Source: Acanthococcus lagerstroemiae
Lineage: Eukaryota; Arthropoda; Insecta; Hemiptera; Eriococcidae
DNA length: 64,000 nucleotides
Direction of reading: 5' to 3'
NCBI GenBank assembly: GCA_031841125.1
Contig: CM063108.1
Span: 71,334,344 to 71,398,343 of the forward strand
Position numbers and translations under genes: made by a program. The notes below the pieces were generated by a model. It did no database searches. It was not told where the DNA came from and worked only from the letters and a program-made list of their open reading frames with translations. Shown here piece by piece: positions 23,201 through 36,812 of this stretch (its first letter is position 1; each line of letters opens with the position of its first letter).

Positions 23201-26200
23201 AAACACTGACAAATCTCCTTCCACATGCCTCCTAATTCTGTCCTAACCGGTTCCTTCAAACAAGAAATGTTTCAAACAAAACCATCGGATATCAACTTCC
23301 ATATAAAGTTCCTCTGAGGTTCACAGTTTTGGAGAGATACCGTTTATTAACGTGCTAGAAGTTGTGAAACTTTTTCGTGGTAAATCACATAGCTAGAGCC
23401 GGCTGTCTTCAAAATTGGTTCCGATTCAAAAACATTTTAGAGTTCCGTTCCACTTCATTTCCTACGTTACACGAACAAAAAATACAAAACTGAATAGGTA
23501 ACAACGATATGTATTTAAAAAATTTTAATATATATCACAAAAATGAAATGCCTTATATTAAAAATATAATGTATATTTAGATAGTTTGAGCTATAAATAA
23601 CTTTTATCAAAAACATATGCTGAGTAGGAAATTTTAACAATAAAATAGGACACATTTTTGAGAAAAAAAAAGGGGGGCATGTAATTTATAAAATGAAATT
23701 CCTCTTCATTAGAGAACAAAAAAAAAACGCTAAATTAAAAGTAGAATCAAGATGTACAAAACCCCTTAGAAAATAAAAATTTGATTTAAAAATTAAGCGA
23801 ACTTTTTAACGAATAATCAACGGGAGTACACTCTCGAATTTCGATGGCAAGATAAATGCTGTTTAGCCAGAAAGTCCGTCCAGCTATATTTAAATTTGTA
23901 CGATACATCTCCTAACACAATAGGTAATATTATACAGTTTTCATTTAAATTTTTCTAAAAATTCATTTTTGGGATTCCGAAGAGGTAACTTACATCGATT
24001 AAATAACATATTTTTATAGTAATTATAAAATAAACCACGAGTTTTACACGCTGGTATAAATTCATTTATAACTAAAAAGAGAGAGACAGAGAGAGAAAAC
24101 GAGATATAGTATGTATATATGTATAGAGAGAGAAAAGTAAGAAAAACACACAACAGTAACCTTGCAACAAAATCGGCGAATTACAAATTATACAATACGG
24201 TATATTAAAACGAGTTCTATTTTGTTCGTCAACTTGAAACGAAGATAATAAAAAATGTTTATTTCGCTTTTATCTACAAAAATGAAAAAAACCATCTAGT
24301 TTATTCCCTGTTGTGCACCATAATCTCTGTAACAATCGATAGCGAGCGATAATTCGATATTAAAAGATCGAATATTCGTCGAAAATTTTACGTAAGCCTA
24401 GAAAATTGAAAATTACGTATTTTCCGAGCATATTTTCAATATTATTAAAAAAAAAAAACACAGGCTGGATGAGCGACTGTCGAAGGGTTCGTGCAATTTT
24501 CAAATTTTGTTACTTGTTGGTGCGAATCAGATACACTAACTCGACGATAGTTTTCCGTTTCACGAGAAAGGAATTTGAGCTTTTGGACCCCTGTGTGTGG
24601 TTCTGTTTCGAAACATATTCGTTTTCGGGACACTATCGGAGAGCGAGGGACCATCGAGCGACGTTTACTCGCAGCAACTCGGTTTCATAAGTACATATTG
24701 TGTACATAATTCCGAGTATTAATCAATTTCACGAAAAACTAGCGATTGGAAAACATCGAAAGGTTGTCGAACGGCTACATCAATTATATAGGAGTCGCTG
24801 CACACAGTAGTACGAGACCTCGAAAACGCGAATGCTATGCTGGAAAAATCTAAAACGAAAATGGTAAATAATGGGTCGTTTTTCTACGTACGTACTCGTA
24901 TATTTCACTCTGGAGGTTTTCAGTAATGCTCGTTTTTTCAAAGTCTCGGACCACTGTGCGGCGTCTCGTTGCGCTCGTAACTAACTGTTCCACACCAGTG
25001 GCTGCTTTTCGTTCCAAGTGATGACCCGTGTTCAACTAACCAGGTGATAAACTGACGGAAAAATGCACCTGTTACGTGTTCGTTAAGTCTTGTTCGTTCG
25101 CATTCGAACCTACACACTACCTACACCTACACCACCTATGTAGTATGTATGCTGATATGTTGTATGTAGGCATTCAGCGAACGAACATTACGCAATTATT
25201 GGTTCTTGTCGCGTATTTTACCCATTTGCAAGGAAAATTCGTCATTATGAATTTGCATGAACTAGAAGCAGAACATACTGCAAAAGTACTCGGCACGTTT
25301 TATTACATTTTCGTTTCCAGACTAGAGCCCGGCCTGGTCAAATCTAATCGAGCTCGAGTAAGATAAACATTATTTTCGAATATCATTATCAGATATATCG
25401 TTATCATCGTCGATAAACTCGTTATTTTATACATACACATATCCTGTGTGCTGTTATCACAATCATTAGTCAACGAAGTTAACAACGAATCGTCCGTCGT
25501 TTTCGAGATTCGTTAAATAAAAATATGTATTTCAGTCGTAGAAAATGAAGATTCTTCGTAAAAATATACCTAATACAGAATTAATGTTAGGTATGTATGT
25601 AAAGTAGAAGCATATGTGATGAGCGCGACTGGGGAGGGGAGAACATAGGTGAGAAACTTTTTAGTTAATTCACAAAATACAAACACAACGAGGAAAATGA
25701 AAGTGTTACGAGCAAACACAAAAAGAACGAATAGAATAGTAATGATAAAAATGGCAAAATCACTGACGACAAAGTTCAACGAGTTTTTGGTTCCGCACTT
25801 GCAAACGAAATGTATATTGCAAGAACATCTCGTCGTTATCACGATGAAGTGTACTTTCAGATATTTCCACAGGGACATAGCTCGCAAGTTTTTCTGGAGA
25901 GTAGTAAAAATTTGTGGCTGATACTCGGGAAAGAAGTTCAGTGTCCAAATTTTGCTGACTAAGGGTTATCAAGAGTTTGCAGAATGCCGACTTTTCGAAC
26001 ATTATGGGCGTAGTCCCCCCTCCCCTTGACTCTATCCATCTACTGAACAGAAGCTCGATTAAGTTGCGGCCCAGAAAAGTCATACAAAGAGGCTCGTTAC
26101 GACACTCGACACAATTTATTAAGACCCCGAATGACTGTTGGTAGATGGCGAACTCGATATAATCCGTTATGATTCGGCACAATTCGGCTGTACTCCATAA

Positions 26201-29200
26201 AACTGGTAGTAAACTCGGTATGATTCTTATGATTCGATAAAATTTGTTACAATTTGTTACGACCCGAGCATATTTACATTTAGCAAGATTTGTAACGACT
26301 CAACACAGGTGGCTCGGTTTGAGAGAGACGAGGGAGAGGTATAACGAGGTTCCATGCAGCGAGCAAATGCTCGGGAAATGCGACATTACCAGGTAAAATA
26401 CAGGGACAGTGAAAAACGATGCTACCGATATAATCGTAACATGTTCAATGATTTCGGCACAGCTCTCATTCTTTAGGGTTCAGTCCAGTTACTGCGTACA
26501 ATGGCAGATTTAGCCAGGCAAGAAAATAACAGTATTTATTGACTCGGCTTTCTCCTAACCCAAACAACTAGGGAACCACAGCAAGACAAAAGATCATCTC
26601 CTGATCTCTTCTTCGTACATAGGGAACCCTTTACATTATAAATTTTCGAGGAGAGGTGCCACGTACTTATAATTTATCATTATTATTATTATTATTTTTG
26701 AACATCGAAAAGTGTGGGTGGGGATATTGCGACACTAAACTGCACAAGGAAGTACACGAAATTAATACAGTTTGAAAAAATTAAAATTTACTTATACTAC
26801 GAGGACCTCGAAGTTTGGGCGTTTCGTCGGTTTATACTTAAGACAAATAAGGAAAATGAAAGAAAGAAAAAAAAAAGTTGATAACGGACGGGAAGTGAAG
26901 TAAATTTTTTGCATAGGTTGCCTCAGGTTCAGAAAAAACACGTCACAGAAAATCCGCGATGGAAGCTGAGCTCCCTCTCCTCCAAAAAATTCGTTTGTGA
27001 CAAATAATGTCGAAAAACTTGTTTCAAATATTGTATTTCGAAAAATTTTGTGACAGTGGTTTTCAGGCTTTTTCTTTGTACTACTCAGGAAAGGAAGGAG
27101 GGATTAAAATAACTCCTCTCACATTCACACATCATTACAAGCCTTATAGGGATGAATGTGTAACTTTGGTCATTTTCCAGAGATTACCAATTTCTTGTGA
27201 TTGAACAAGCTTCCCAGCTCCTGTACCAATCAACATTTGGAAATTTTCACGAACTCCTCTCGTCCCTTAAAACTATGTAAGTAGCATCGTTCTTCGTGTT
27301 TTTTTCCAATGTCTAAACATTCTCTCGCATAAATACGAAAAAATTTGACAAATGGGTAACCAGTTGATGAGACTACTAAAGTCACTTATCATACGTATCA
27401 TCTGTTTCTTCTAAATTGAAATATGTGCCCCCTTTTCCACTATGGAGAAAGCGAGAGTCAAGATTGCGTTAACTGCAATACATGCGCGCTGGTTCTTAGG
27501 TTCCCTACCGTTTCAAAACTAAAGATAAGTGGTACCCAGCAGGAAGTACTAGAATCGTGAAAATTTGCGAGTGCGCTACATACTCGTATGCGAGCGGAAT
27601 CAAGATCGCGACTGTGCCTCCTTCAAGGCCGGAAATGCTTCGATATGCGGCAGAAAAGAATGGCTGCAAATCCTTCGTCAGTGACCAGTTAAAAAGTCAA
27701 GAAAATCTAACCGCCGAATACGAAAGACGAGCGCGGCATCGTATCGCCAAAACTACCTTTGAGAGTCGATTATTCGAGCATCCGGCACAACACGGGTTGG
27801 GTGGGAATGCGTAAAGAGCAAATTGTTGAACATCGACCATACTTATATGTGTTTGTGTAATTACTGCCAGATATCGGGGAAAGCCACGCCATACACACGT
27901 TGTTCGACGTAAACAACTCAACGGAGTTACACGCAAGACCAATAATTTATTGCACGCCGAAAGCGTGTTCTCGCTATGTTAATGGCAGGTTGGCATCGGA
28001 GGTCTTTCTGCACTCTACAAAGAGGACCACCTCGGTACCGTATCATCATCTCATCTCATATTCGACACGGCTATCGCCTCGCGAATGCGTCATTACGTAT
28101 CGTATACATTTCACCAGGCCCCCCCCCCCTGTTACGTCATTTCTTAGTTCTAATAACTGAACAGGGTTTGTTTGGCGAGCTGAATGCAAAAAGTGACTAA
28201 GACACGTCAAGTTCAAAATAGTCAATCAGGCGGTGTATGAAATTCCGGAGTGATACGCGCCACAGGATTGTTTCAACCCAAATATGGCTTGCCTATGTAC
28301 TTCTTGCATTCAGCCATCCATTCAAACTCGTACTGTTAGCAAATTCGACGCTGACTGGTTCCCCGATCTCCATTTCCAACTAATATTGACTGATTCACAA
28401 GCATGTCTGCATACTTCAGGTCTACGCGCCATAAGACTAGTATGCCTTGCGCACTCGGACGAACATAAAACGCTATCTTTCGATGGCTATAACACCGATT
28501 CAAGAGTATTTTGCGACTTGCCACAAGAAGCACTGAATGTGCGTTAGAACGTGCATCAGATAACGCTTAAATCACCCGGAATTGCTGTTTTTGAATCGTA
28601 AAGACAAACATACACCGAACATTTTTCACATAAGAAGAGCATGCCTAGTTTTCCAATGAAATCTGCCACAGGTTTATAAGTTTTGTAATTTTTTTTAAAG
28701 CTGCCAACAGCGACTAGCTTCTTAACTTGCTCATTCTCACACATTCTTCTTTCTTCTGCCTCTTCTCATTCTAAAAACTCAAAACATAGATGAATTCACC
28801 ATCCGTTTAATGCGTGATTTCACACGTATGTCAGCACGCTTACCACTTTATCACCATCTCATTCTGTCCAGCAGTAGAATACCAATCTTGAACAGCTGCA
28901 GGTAACTGAATGACTTCTGTATTAGGTACTTGAACGCATACACAAATCATTCGACTAATGGCTCACACATCTGATTCAACATAAGCCAAGACACTGTAGA
29001 CCCCTCGTGTTCAATCACGCGAGTGAGTCTTCATACAAAGGATTTCAATGCTTCATAGAGCACTCTGTTATACACTGCAGCTTCATTCATCTCGAAGTCT
29101 TTCGAGGGCTCAGTCATCAATCCACCTTATCGCTGATCGATGTCAACCCAACCGGGAGCTCCTGATACTCGAATAATCGATCTCCGTTGAGCGCGAAATC

Positions 29201-31533
29201 AGCGCTGATGGAATGTCAGATGATACCGCAAAAAGGCCATTCCGATTTCTGGCATTTACCGCGATTCCGTCGAACGGATCGCTGGTGGACAAGTCGACCA
29301 CCGTCCCCAGAATGCGACCGTCGCGTGCGGAATAAGGTGATATACATTATGTGTACAGGGGAGGTACGCCAAAAACATGCTAGCAAAATTACTCTGGAAA
29401 ATTTTCCGATGCACTCTATGTTTCAACACTGTACAGCCTCAGGGCTGCTATTGAACTATTACTGAGCAATAAGAGAAAAAATCTCTACACATCGACGTGA
29501 TTGAACATACAACAAAATGAATATGAACTAACATATATGGTCTACAAAACCAGAATGAAATGACGAGTTTTTCGCATTCGTGGATGTAATACAAAAACAA
29601 AAATAATGATAATAAGAAATTTAAAAAAAAAAAAAAAAAAAAGGCAGAATAATGTCTATTGATAACGCAGAGAAGGAGGGGGCACAATACGTATTACATT
29701 AAAAAAATAATAAACTAACTTAGAGAAAAATAAAATATACATACGTATAAACGAGGTAACATTAACATAATTGTTTCAACTTCCTCGGAAATAGAATATC
29801 AATACCGAACTGTGCTTTTGTCGTGTGATCAGTGCACCACTTTCAGCGCTTTCACCTTTTCTTTCTTTCTTTCTTTCTATTTCTTTTTTTTAACCCTTTG
29901 GACAAACGCATGCACATAATGAATGTCATTTTACAATAAGACGGTATCGTGAATTCGTAATTACGATATTGTAAGGCTGAAAACGAATAAGCAATTAAAC
30001 ACAAAACACGAACACATATACGTATAAGGTTCCTGGAAGTTCTACGAAAAATAAAGGGGGGAAAGTTCAAAACTTAGTGGCCCCTTCAGATTCGATAGCG
30101 TCAGTTTCTGCGAGTTCAAAAATTGCGTCGGGCTGATTGAAATACATTTTGGATTTCTGCGTTACGAGTACCTTTAGGAATGTTTGATTCGGGACTGCGC
30201 AACTTTTTTTCTTTTTCAAAATGTTGGTAGGCTATACGCGGACAACCCGGGCGTTGATATTCGGAGAGGTTGTAGTATGCCGCAGAATGCACGATAGTGA
30301 CGTTGCTAACAGGTGGATGCCGATAGTATTCCACGATCGTAGACAAGAGTCGAGTTGGAGAGGAGTTGCGTATGTGCGAAGACACGCAGCAAGAAAACAT
30401 CACGCAGAGATCTCAAAACACTGAGCGACGCGCAGTCGCAAGTCTAACTTGGATTTCCTCGGAAGTGTCGGCGAATATCAGATTCTAACAATGCACAGGC
30501 TGAAAGAGTGTGCAAGAAGACGGAGAAGCACATCTACATATTACGTATAGTTCGTCAAATACATATTACATTCGAATGGAGCCACCCAACAGCAACCGAA
30601 TCCCATTCCAAAAGTGTTTTCTGTAACGCAATATCACTAACAAATTTAGGCAATAGATGATAAGGTTAGATAATTCGAAACACATTCTACATCTCGACGC
30701 CCAGGCGATCTTCGAAGTGCATACGACAATCGCGAGGGCGCAGCGAACAGTGAAAGACGGCACCATACACGCAGCCACAATTAGCACGCCAGCAATGTGT
30801 TCTCAAGGACGATGTCCGCCTGTTTAGCAAAAAGAAAACATTATTTACGGCGAAAGAAATGGTTCGAACACACATAATAACCTCAGGAGGGGAAAGAACT
30901 GAGAAAAGGAATCGATAATTTTGAAGACCGTTTATAATGCTTCTGCACGCAATCCCCCGCCCCCCGAAAGGCATAAAAATATCGAGTATTCTGTTCCAAA
31001 TCACTCGTGAAGTTTTACCACGATGACTTCGACGCAATTTTCAAAGGCCGTATGTACATGTGTAGTGGTGGTTACTGCAATCTGCATGACTTTCATCACA
31101 TCGAAATACAGCGTTTCCCGTAGCACATTTTACAAGACCAATGCTGAGTTCGTGAATACACGCGACCTACGAAAGTGAACTAGCAGACGCTGACTCAGCG
31201 TACGCGTTGTCGACTAGACTGCTGGATAGCTGCGACGAATGGAACACGAACAAGAAACCAAAACAGTGTTCCTCAACGAACTCTATTCTCTTACTCCCCA
31301 GTTCCAGACAGTTATCTACAGGCAACCTTCACTGAAACCAGTGATTTCTTTTGGTACAATCACGGCTTGTATTAGAAGATAACACGAGACACGACTGGTT
31401 TTTGAATTTCCATAATATAGTTACATATTAAAAAATATGAAATCCCTTTGATTTGCTTGGTAGCGCACACGTCGTTGGCTGATAGCGATCGAAGTACTCG
31501 CTGATGAAAAAGGGTTGTGAATTCCTTCGAACT

Positions 31534-31573
31534 ACGTAGTCGATTCTAGAACCACGTAGTCGATTCTAGAACC
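31534..31573. repeat. Two exact tandem 20-bp units
   Basis: ACGTAGTCGATTCTAGAACC occurs twice head to tail. Each copy contains TTCTAGAA, the two-half-site core of a heat-shock element, but no gene start lies nearby. Confidence 0.7.
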
Positions 31574-34039
31574 GTGTAACTCTCGCCTGTTTCATTCCGC
31601 GTCAGTTGATTGTAAAGCAAAATAAAGAGTCGCATTTCACAATCCAACAAAATAGTCACACAACAGGGAGCCGGTCGTGAATTTTTTTTCTTCAAGTTAC
31701 ACATTTCACTTTTCAACGCCCATACATTTCACAACTGAATCCACGCGCTGCCACCTCAATGTTAAGATTACATACGTACCTAACCGAGTCTGAAAACTTC
31801 TACGAGGATTTTAAGAGGGTTCAGTGCCAAAACTGACCAGGTGGACAAGCAGGTAAGGATGCTCTGTCACTCTTCTTGCGTTGAGATTCGTGCATAACTG
31901 AGTGACCTGACTACTTTAACCAGTAAAACACCAGCAATCAGTCCTCCATTTCTGTAGACCATGTTCTTCATCATTTCTGCAATGAAAACTAATTTCTCAT
32001 CGAAATACTGCACACCCTCACTGAACAAACAATACCTACCACAGGGTACATGTCGAATTCTCAACCTGACCGCTGGATGACACTTGAACAGCCTCAGTCG
32101 CCAGCCGTCTCATTATCTAATATTTTGATTTTGCGGGTACGGGTAGCAATACTTGCGAGGATTCATTGTGATCTGAAATAAACCAATACGAGAAAGGCGG
32201 ATGCAGAATTTTATTGAGAGATGTTTCTACCCCTTAGATTCTGACTTTCAGAAGTATCACACAACACATCCGTAAATAATGAGGGTAAAACTGATTTCGA
32301 AAACAACTTTTACGTTTTTAAACGTTCTGAATAATGGGTACGGCAGCTAACTTTTTACTTCCACTCTTGCAACGTACGTATCATCTTTTAGCTTTCCACA
32401 TCGACTAAGTAAATGCAAACCGTGCATATTAATAAACGTGTACTGTATATCAATTCACCAATATTAGAAAGTGAAGTTATCTCGAGCTAACGTCCGCAAT
32501 TTTGAAAAAAAAATAATAAAAAATAATAATAAATAAAACAAAAGAATTGCTAAAATGACAAATATCCCCGGATCGAGTCTACGATATTTCGCACGAGCGG
32601 ATACGTCAATTGGTACAAGAGCTATGAAGAAACCAGTGAGAACAGAAAAAATATGAACATCAGACTTCGATAGCAGCGTTGCGATACTGACAGTTGAGAA
32701 TTTCAGAAGTGTTTGCTAAAATGTTTATGAGAATTTGAGAAATTAAAAACATTTTTAATGAACTGAAATATTTGCGATTAAAAATTCATGAAAAGTTGGC
32801 TAGACATTATGTAAAATCTTTCAAGAGCTTTTATGAAACTTCAGATGTTTGTTTTCTCGTGTAATCATATAGTACCGGCATTCGCACTCCATATATACGA
32901 TATAAGAATACAAAATCCGAAGGAACAGACGAGGACGGGGGGGGGGGGTACGTATCTTCTAGTGCTTGCTTATATTCGTGGAAGATATCAGCAAACTGAA
33001 GCAGCAGTGCGAACAGAGTTTCGGATACAAGCTTTACACAACGTACAGTATACAAAAAGCTCTATTCACGCTATAAGAGCAGTTTTCTGACGCAGTATGC
33101 AACGGATGACACGGGTGTCCATCACTGGTAACAAATATCGAGAGAAAGACCAAAGCAAGGAGCACACAAGGCATCTGGAGCCTCATAAATGATACGCGGA
33201 CTCCTATTTAACACACAGGTACTTGTAACGAACACAACCAAAGCAGAATGAAGCTGTAGACTGAATTAAGGCTCACAATATCCGATATTATAGTATCGGA
33301 CCGAACTCTAGTACTCGATCATACGCTATCATCTTTCGCTCATTCGTAAGTCTCGCTCTTTTTTTCGCGTTCACACTTTAGGTGTATCAGGCGCATGTGC
33401 ATTATCGTCGACTGTAACTGTCGATATTGATGAACGACTATGCCGCTTTCAGAGGCTTGGCTAAGGCCGAAGGTTTGTACATACTGTCGGAACTCGACAA
33501 GGTAACTACATTCAGTCAATGCTGAAGGCATCCCCTGGCAGCTAGACTGCGATAATTTTTATTTCTATAATCACTGTGTCCGTTCGACTGGTGCCTGGTA
33601 GCCAACATAAACAGAACGTGGCACGTCTGGTTTTCCCGCCCGGGTTCGTCCGCGATTCCGAGACAAATGAAAAAACCCATCATCCCCGCCCGATTTTAAT
33701 TACAAAATATCACATCCCACACCGAGAGTCTTTTCTCATGCAAATATATATCACTGAGATCGTGTTGCAATAACTGTAAAACTGTATTCTACAGTACTAG
33801 TTACGCAGATCGGCTATTCTACTTAAAAGCGCCGCGTTTTACACTCGCAGTCTCGTGTACTATTTGTACATGTTCAGCAAATGTAAATACCACACTTTTC
33901 AAAACACTGGCCGTGTACGTTACAATTTATGTATTACTTTCTAAAATATTCAGAAACGACACCAGCTACACGGGAATACTTTTTCCCTCTTACAAACTAA
34001 TAACGGAGGAGAAAAAAAGAAGAAAAAAAAAACACAAAA

Positions 34040-34065
34040 ACAACAACAACAACAACAGCAACAAC
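34040..34065. repeat. (CAA)n microsatellite
   Basis: A short CAA repeat with one CAG interruption follows an A-rich tract. The open frames through it (poly-Asn or poly-Leu) are artefacts of the repeat. Confidence 0.85.
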
Positions 34066-34449
34066 GAATTGATAGCACGTCCCCGATTACGATTAAACGA
34101 TGACCAGTGCGACCTAAACCGAGCAGAAGAAAAGAAAAGCGCAGAAATACCCGCGTCACCTTCTCCCCCAATCGCCAAAATAAAAAATAAAATAAAATAA
34201 CGCGCCGTACGTTTACGATAGCGACGATTTCGAAATGAAATTATTCCTCAGTAACAATAATCCCCGTAAAAACTGAAACGTATTCGACGAGAAATTATAA
34301 AAAGCTCCGCAAATTACCCTGAAATATTCCGTAACGTGGACGCAGCTTTCCCATTTGGCTGAAGACTGACAAGGAGATACGCCGCCGCAGCGTATACACC
34401 TTATGGAATTGGAATCCAAACGAAATAGTGGCAGAGGACACGCCAAATG

Positions 34450-35655
34450 TTAGCTGTACTCGAGCGGCTGCAGCGGGCACTTGACGTTGCGCTCGAAATA
34501 CTGGAACACAAAGAACCACCATTCTCTGGACAAATAGTTGTGGGCGGACTTCTTCTTCAACATGGGATTGTTGGCGCACGTGTGGTACATCCAGAACAAT
34601 CTGGTCGTGATAAGATAGGCGAGGATTACGTCGACCGTGTAGTGGCTGTGCGACAACAACACCATCAGCACGCCGCTTAACGACATCACCCAGGTGGCCC
34701 AGTGCAGCCAAAATATCCTCTTCGACGAATACTCGGAGATCATCAGGTAACTCATAACCAGGATGGTGGTGTGTCCGCTGTAGATGTAGTCGCCGCAGAA
34801 CGTGTGCTTCCCGTTGATGGTCAGCCCCATGCCGAAGAACAGCTGACCGGAGCGCCGCAAAACCTCGCCGACGCCCGTGTCTTTGCTCTGCGCCGAGCAG
34901 TTGTACGATCTGTTCGAGACCGGTAAGACCGTTACGAACATCGTGATCGAGCGCATAAAGTACAGCAGAGCCAGCATCAGGAACAGCCTTCGAAAGATTA
35001 CAAACCGGTACTTATGCAGCACGATGATGAGCAGCATAATAGTGGTGGTGATTATGATCAGCACCTCGGAAACGTATAACGCCCAGTTCTGCGCCTGGAA
35101 CGAATCTAATATCGTGTCCGGCAGCGGGTTGTACTGCGGCACCTTGTCGTGTATTATGGCCAACGACGTGGTGGTAAGGAAAAAGTTGAATATCAACAGG
35201 CCGAACGCCATCACAGTTTTATGCGGCTCCTGCGGAAAACTGCGCTCGCTCAAGGGACATTCGGCCTCTTTGGTAACGTCAAAGTAATTCTGACTAGGCG
35301 TTCGCTCGATTTGACTAGAACCGTTCAACTCTGGACCGTACATCTCCTGGAAATTATTGAGCCGAACGGGGAAGGCTTTACTTTTGCAATTATTGGATTC
35401 CGACAGCGGCGGCGACCTCAGCGACTGCCTGATGCAGTTACCTGTCGCCGCCTCGTTTGACACAGAGTTGGTGGTCGTCGTCTTGAGGCCGCTGCGTTCG
35501 CTGAGCTCGTCGTCCGTCGACTCCTCCCGTCGGTCCACCACCACCACGCACGTGTCGTTGTTGTTCCTGTTGTCATTCTTGCAGCCGATCGAGTCTAAAT
35601 AGTATTTATTTGCGCCATACTGATACGAATTTGAGATGTGCCCATCTTCGACCAT
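34450..35655 (-). CDS. Sphingomyelin synthase-family phosphotransferase
   Basis: The family moves a phosphocholine or phosphoethanolamine head group from a phospholipid to ceramide, giving a sphingophospholipid plus diacylglycerol, in Golgi or plasma membrane. The 401-residue reading has a Ser/Asn-rich amino part of about 147 residues without a clear SAM domain. About six membrane segments follow (roughly 148-169, 192-213, 221-245, 286-306, 315-335, 341-358). Family motifs are PLPD (177-180), the LYFMRSITM region (231-239), CGDYIYSGHT (His about 295), HSHYTVDV (His about 338, Asp about 342) and a tail WWFFVFQYFERNV. All three catalytic residues are present. I chose the ATG at 35655 because an acceptor-like CTGTTTCAG ends at 35676, so the 42 in-frame residues before it read from an intron. 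The whole CDS is one exon, unlike the multi-exon vertebrate genes. Substrate choice (choline or ethanolamine) cannot be read here. Confidence 0.93.
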   Translation of the reverse strand: MVEDGHISNSYQYGANKYYLDSIGCKNDNRNNNDTCVVVVDRREESTDDELSERSGLKTTTTNSVSNEAATGNCIRQSLRSPPLSESNNCKSKAFPVRLNNFQEMYGPELNGSSQIERTPSQNYFDVTKEAECPLSERSFPQEPHKTVMAFGLLIFNFFLTTTSLAIIHDKVPQYNPLPDTILDSFQAQNWALYVSEVLIIITTTIMLLIIVLHKYRFVIFRRLFLMLALLYFMRSITMFVTVLPVSNRSYNCSAQSKDTGVGEVLRRSGQLFFGMGLTINGKHTFCGDYIYSGHTTILVMSYLMISEYSSKRIFWLHWATWVMSLSGVLMVLLSHSHYTVDVILAYLITTRLFWMYHTCANNPMLKKKSAHNYLSREWWFFVFQYFERNVKCPLQPLEYS

Positions 35656-35675
35656 TTCTTTCCCGGATTTTTGTT
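35656..35675 (-). other. 5' end of the SMS coding exon, splice acceptor
   Basis: On the minus strand, TTTATTTCTTCTGTTTCAG ends at 35676 and is a good acceptor, followed by 20 bases of 5' leader before the ATG (context AAAGAAATGG). This implies at least one upstream untranslated exon, which I could not place. Confidence 0.6.
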
Positions 35676-35676
35676 C

Positions 35677-36779
35677 TGAAACAGAAGAAATAAACGCGAC
35701 GTTCATTCCGATGGAAAGAAAGTTGCATATGAAACATTTCCCTGGGTAAGAGGCGTTTGGCGCCAAAATGGACCAAATCACGATAATGTAACGGAGTAAC
35801 GCAGTTTAGATATCGAAAGTTCTAACGAGGATACGAGTTCATCACTACACAACGTAAACCAACCCAACTGGCACAGCAATCTGCATTCATCACTAGATAA
35901 CACCAGTACGAAGTTATTGCGATTCAATAAACACAGTGCGAGATCTCTGAACTTATTTTTTTCGATGGACGGCCAACTATGGTCCCCGATTCTCCACAAT
36001 GGGTCGAAGGAAGTCAGCGCTAACCTGATGAATACGTGAAACAGGCAAAAAGGCGCGCGCGTGAGAGTGAGAGCGCGAGCACGCCCTACTTTGAGGCTGA
36101 ACCGTGAGCTTTTCACATCAAAAAGATAAAACGATTTCGAATGAACAATCGCTCAAAACCAAAGCATAGTCGATACGGTTTTTAATATCAGCCTTCGATT
36201 GGCCTTCTCGATTACATGTCCCTCCAATTTGTTTAAAATGCATTCCAGGCACGACAGATTCCGTTTCGGTAGCCCTTGCACACTTCTCGCCGTAACACTG
36301 AGCGAAAAAGAACCGAGCGAATCACTAATGCTCTTTCTTTATACGACTTCACAGCTCTCCGCTGATATTCCATCATTTTATTACAGGAGTTTTGCAACGA
36401 AAAGTGACAGCATCAACACTCGCATCCGCTGATACGGGATAATGACATCAATTGCATGATTCCGTGGGTCACATAGTTATCAACAACCGATCATCATATT
36501 CAATTTCCAGAACGTAAAATATACCACGCCCACTTCACGTTCGTCGGACGATGCAAGGGGTACCTAGGAAGCTTTCGATAAAAACGAATTTTTACGGCCC
36601 ATTGAATTCTTTACTCGATGTCCTAGGGTCTCAATGCGCTTTTATAAAGTGGATTTCAGCCCTTTAACAATCTTCGCAAAGAATTAAAAACAAAAAAACA
36701 AACACAACAAATATACACGCCAATTTGACCACTAAATTAGAACTAACTTCACCCTACAGTAGGTAAAGTTTACGTGAAT

Positions 36780-36812
<33 letters not shown>

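Larger units (their letters stand above)
20254..34449. other. 14-kb AT-rich region, no gene recognised
   Basis: No open frame over about 140 codons and no known domain on either strand. Visible items are a (GA)-rich tract (24080-24135), poly(A) (about 29621-29641), a TTTC microsatellite (29858-29878), a tandem 20-bp repeat (31534-31573), a G10-type run (about 32938) and (CAA)n (34040-34065). The part nearest 34449 should include the 3' untranslated region of the minus-strand sphingomyelin synthase gene; a minus-strand AATAAA candidate lies near 33556-33561. Confidence 0.5.

Noticed and set aside
31534..31573. Heat-shock element from two TTCTAGAA cores
   Set aside because: Only paired half-sites, no third half-site and no gene start nearby; chance or repeat origin is as likely.
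33913..34200. Poly-Asn / poly-Leu open frames
   Set aside because: They result from the (CAA)n and A-rich microsatellite.
35656..35781. The longer 443-codon start of the sphingomyelin synthase frame
   Set aside because: The extra 42 codons cross a good splice acceptor (CTGTTTCAG), so they most likely read from an intron.
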